Of a stretch of 64,000 nt of DNA, positions 62,097 through 64,000 are shown one piece after another. The position numbers and the translations under genes are program-made. Source of the stretch: Schlegelella_A sp036496385 (GTDB taxonomy: Bacteria > Pseudomonadota > Gammaproteobacteria > Burkholderiales > Burkholderiaceae_C); the NCBI GenBank assembly GCA_036496385.1, contig DASXLD010000003.1, forward strand, positions 98,520 through 162,519. The letters are read 5' to 3'. The stretch's first letter is position 1. Every line of letters begins with the position of its first letter. The notes beneath the pieces were generated by a model that saw only the letters and a program-made list of their open reading frames with translations, made no database searches and was not told where the DNA came from.

Positions 62097-63422
62097 ATGG
62101 CGGTTCACGTCATCCGCGTTCCCGATCTCGGCGAAGGGATCGCCGAGGTCGAGCTCGTCGCCTGGCACGTCAAGCCCGGCGAAGCGATCGCCGAGGATCA
62201 GGGGCTCGCCGACGTGATGACCGACAAGGCGTCGGTCGAGATCCCGTCGCCGGTCGCCGGCAAGGTGCTCGAGCTCGGCGGTGAGGTCGGGCAGATGCTC
62301 GCGGTGGGCTCGGAGCTGATCCGCATCGAGCTCACCGGCGATGCGGGCGCTTCGGCATCAGCGCCGGCGCCGACGGCAGCAGTGCCACCGCAGGCCGAGG
62401 CGAAGCCCGCCGCCGCCCCGAAGCCTGCAGCCGAAGCGAAGCCTGCCGCGGTAGCGAAGCCGGCAGCGGAAGCGAAGCCGGCAGCAGAAGCGAAGCCGGC
62501 AGCCGCGTCGAGTGCTGCGCCGGCGCCTCGCGCCGCAGCAGGCAGCCGCCCGATCGCATCGCCTGCCGTCCGCGCCCGCGCCTGGGAGCTCGGCGTCGAC
62601 CTGAAGAGCGTCGTTGCGACCGGCATGGCCGGCCGCGTCACCCGCGCCGATGTCGAGGCCTACGCTGCGCGCGCCGGCGCGCGTCCCGTTCCGGCGGCGC
62701 GCGCGGGCGCTCTGCCGGCGAGCGACGCCACCGAGACGATCAAGATCGTCGGCCTGCGCCGCCGCATCGCCCAGAAGATGCAGGAATCGAAGCGCCGCAT
62801 TCCGCACTACACCTACGTCGAGGAGCTCGACGTCACCGAGATCGAGGGCTTGCGCACGCACCTGAACGCGAAGTGGGGCGATTCGCGCCCGCGCCTCACG
62901 CTGCTGCCGTTCCTGGTCCGTGCCGTCGTCCTCGCTGTGCGCGACTTCCCGATGGTCAACGCGCGCTTCGACGACGAGGCGGGCGTGCTCACGCGCCACA
63001 CCGCGGTCCACGCCGGCATCGCGACGCAGACGCCGGCCGGGCTCGTCGTTCCCGTGCTGCGCGATGCGCAAGCGCACGACCTGTGGTCGAGCGCCGCCGA
63101 GATCGCTCGCCTCGCCGACTCGGCGCGCAGAGGCAAGGCAGTGCGCGACGAGCTGAGCGGCTCGACGATCACGATCACGAGCCTCGGCCGGCTCGGCGGC
63201 ATCGTCTCGACGCCGGTGATCAACCATCCCGAGGTCGCGATCGTCGGCGTCAACCGCGTTGCCCTGCGTCCAGCGGTGCGCGATGGCGCCATCGTCACGC
63301 GCCAGCTGATGAATCTGTCGTCGTCGTTCGATCACCGCGTTGTCGACGGTGCCGACGCGGCGGCGTTCATCCAGCGCGTGCGCGAGCTCGTCGAGCGCCC
63401 GGCGACGCTGTTCGTCGAATAG
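62097..63422 (+). CDS. bkdB: branched-chain 2-oxoacid dehydrogenase E2 (lipoamide acyltransferase)
   Basis: This 441-residue protein has one N-terminal lipoyl domain, with Lys44 in VMTDKASVEIPSP as the lipoylation site. It is followed by a flexible Ala/Lys/Pro/Glu linker with about six KPAAEA-like repeats (residues 100-142). The peripheral subunit-binding domain follows (SPAVRARAWELGVDLKSVVA), then the CoA acyltransferase core with H413 in SSSFDHRVVDGAD and its Asp. It forms the complex core and makes branched acyl-CoA. No E3 (lpdV) gene follows; a convergent methyltransferase gene does, overlapping its 3-prime end by 91 bases. Confidence 0.94.
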   Translation: MAVHVIRVPDLGEGIAEVELVAWHVKPGEAIAEDQGLADVMTDKASVEIPSPVAGKVLELGGEVGQMLAVGSELIRIELTGDAGASASAPAPTAAVPPQAEAKPAAAPKPAAEAKPAAVAKPAAEAKPAAEAKPAAASSAAPAPRAAAGSRPIASPAVRARAWELGVDLKSVVATGMAGRVTRADVEAYAARAGARPVPAARAGALPASDATETIKIVGLRRRIAQKMQESKRRIPHYTYVEELDVTEIEGLRTHLNAKWGDSRPRLTLLPFLVRAVVLAVRDFPMVNARFDDEAGVLTRHTAVHAGIATQTPAGLVVPVLRDAQAHDLWSSAAEIARLADSARRGKAVRDELSGSTITITSLGRLGGIVSTPVINHPEVAIVGVNRVALRPAVRDGAIVTRQLMNLSSSFDHRVVDGADAAAFIQRVRELVERPATLFVE

Positions 63423-64000
63423 AGCGACTTCGTCGCGACGACCTGGGCCATGCCGCCGGCGCCGGTGTCGTGGCGCACCATGAAGCCGAGCGCAGCGAGC
63501 ATCGCGACCAGGCGATCGGCGGCGAGGCGCAGCTTCGGATGGATGCTGACGCGCGTCTGCCAGCCAGTCGACGTCCGCTCCTGCAGCAGGTCGTGGACGC
63601 GCACGAGCTCGGCATCGAACTCGAGGCCGCCCGCGAGCGTGCCCTCGTCGTCGTCGCCGCCGACGGAGACGAAGCGATCGGTTCCCGACGGCGGCACCGA
63701 GCGGTCGCGAAACGAGAATGTCAGCGTGCCGCCCGGCGCCAGCATCGACGACGCATCACCAACGAGGCTGCCGACGTCGTCGACGGTCGGCAAGTGCATC
63801 ACCGCGTCGCCCATGCAGGGCAGGCCGTCGGCGGGTTCCTCGAGATGGCACGCGAACGCGCGGAGATCGTCGAGGTCGCCCTTCGTCGGCGTGTCGCCGG
63901 CGAGCGTGCGCAGCGATGCGATCAGCGCCGCAGAGGCGTCGATCGGAAGCACGCCGCGCTCCGCGAACGGAATCGCGTGCTTGCCGAAGCCCGCGCCGAG
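63332..64000 (-). CDS. class I SAM-dependent methyltransferase, 5-prime part missing
   Basis: The frame runs from the right edge to a stop at 63332, leaving 222 residues of a longer protein. The SAM-binding motif I is at the edge (LGAGFGKHAIPFAERGVLPIDAS). Motif II/III-like text appears in VMHLPTVDDVGSL and MLAPGGTLTFSFRD. The latter part is a beta-rich insertion (RFVSVGGDDDEGTLAGGLEF) and ends with helices and a Ser/Arg tail that reads through the antisense of bkdB. The substrate is unknown, and the true start lies outside the window. It converges on bkdB. Confidence 0.7.
   Translation of the reverse strand, partial: LGAGFGKHAIPFAERGVLPIDASAALIASLRTLAGDTPTKGDLDDLRAFACHLEEPADGLPCMGDAVMHLPTVDDVGSLVGDASSMLAPGGTLTFSFRDRSVPPSGTDRFVSVGGDDDEGTLAGGLEFDAELVRVHDLLQERTSTGWQTRVSIHPKLRLAADRLVAMLAALGFMVRHDTGAGGMAQVVATKSLYSTNSVAGRSTSSRTRWMNAAASAPSTTR

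Noticed and set aside
62390..62520. Short GAAGCGAAGCCGGCAG-like repeats considered as a repeat element
   Set aside because: They encode the flexible Ala/Lys/Pro/Glu linker of the E2 protein, a normal feature of this family.

Overview
The window is very GC-rich, densely packed chromosomal DNA, with almost no intergenic space and many ATGA or GTGA start/stop overlaps. A PEP-CTERM protein, a PilU-type ATPase, a polyhydroxyalkanoate-system protein, a Pseudomonas-like bkdA1-bkdA2-bkdB operon, class III CoA-transferase/crotonase genes and a DctPQM TRAP transporter point to a free-living, metabolically versatile proteobacterium. Betaproteobacteria (Burkholderiales-like) is the best guess, by inference only. 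No rRNA, tRNA, CRISPR array, insertion sequence or phage gene was seen.

Layout. 1-474: tail of an esterase. 499-5656 (minus): VOC protein, HTH regulator, beta-propeller, lipoprotein and serine hydrolase, a possible operon. 5831-10391: ABC ATPase plus a giant ABC permease fused to an M1 metallopeptidase. 10430-19877: ATP-dependent DNA ligase, exported peroxiredoxin, Gly-rich membrane protein, SelO pseudokinase, TMEM175-like channel, PilU, a 4-hydroxybutyryl-CoA-dehydratase-like protein and an HDOD protein.

19911-30033 looks like a catabolic island. A minus-strand operon (M24 creatinase-like enzyme, 3-hydroxyisobutyrate-dehydrogenase-like enzyme, SDR, cupin) diverges from a plus-strand TRAP operon (dctP, dctQ, dctM, amidase, small membrane protein) with a Rieske oxygenase at the far end. 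The divergence point holds a decayed SDR gene and a perfect 18-bp tandem repeat. A strong hairpin separates dctP from dctQ.

30129-35408: a protein with 11-residue helical repeats, an ECF sigma factor overlapping a His-rich membrane protein, pssA, zwf and small genes. 35465-42467: a signalling operon of hybrid build, containing a triple-GAF histidine kinase, a CheY-like receiver, an ABC_sub_bind protein, a receiver/class III cyclase and a second ABC_sub_bind protein, with no ABC permease or ATPase. 42394-50222: DHA2 exporter, M14-like and M20 hydrolases, molybdopterin oxidoreductase, lipoprotein aminopeptidase, PHA-system protein and acyl-CoA-binding protein.

50321-54619: wax-ester synthase/DGAT, CoA-transferase and two crotonases lacking the usual catalytic glutamates. 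54688-58221: a zinc-import-like locus (DUF2946-like protein, outer-membrane barrel, ZnuA-like, ZnuB-like) without an ATPase. 58305-59663: PEP-CTERM protein and a small exported protein. 59840-63422: branched-chain 2-oxoacid dehydrogenase E1alpha, E1beta and E2, without E3. 63332-64000: partial methyltransferase running off the right edge.

The most unusual items are the kinase/substrate-binding-protein/cyclase operon, the ABC permease-M1 peptidase fusion, the TRAP/Rieske/amidase island with its tandem-repeat control region, and the 11-mer repeat protein.
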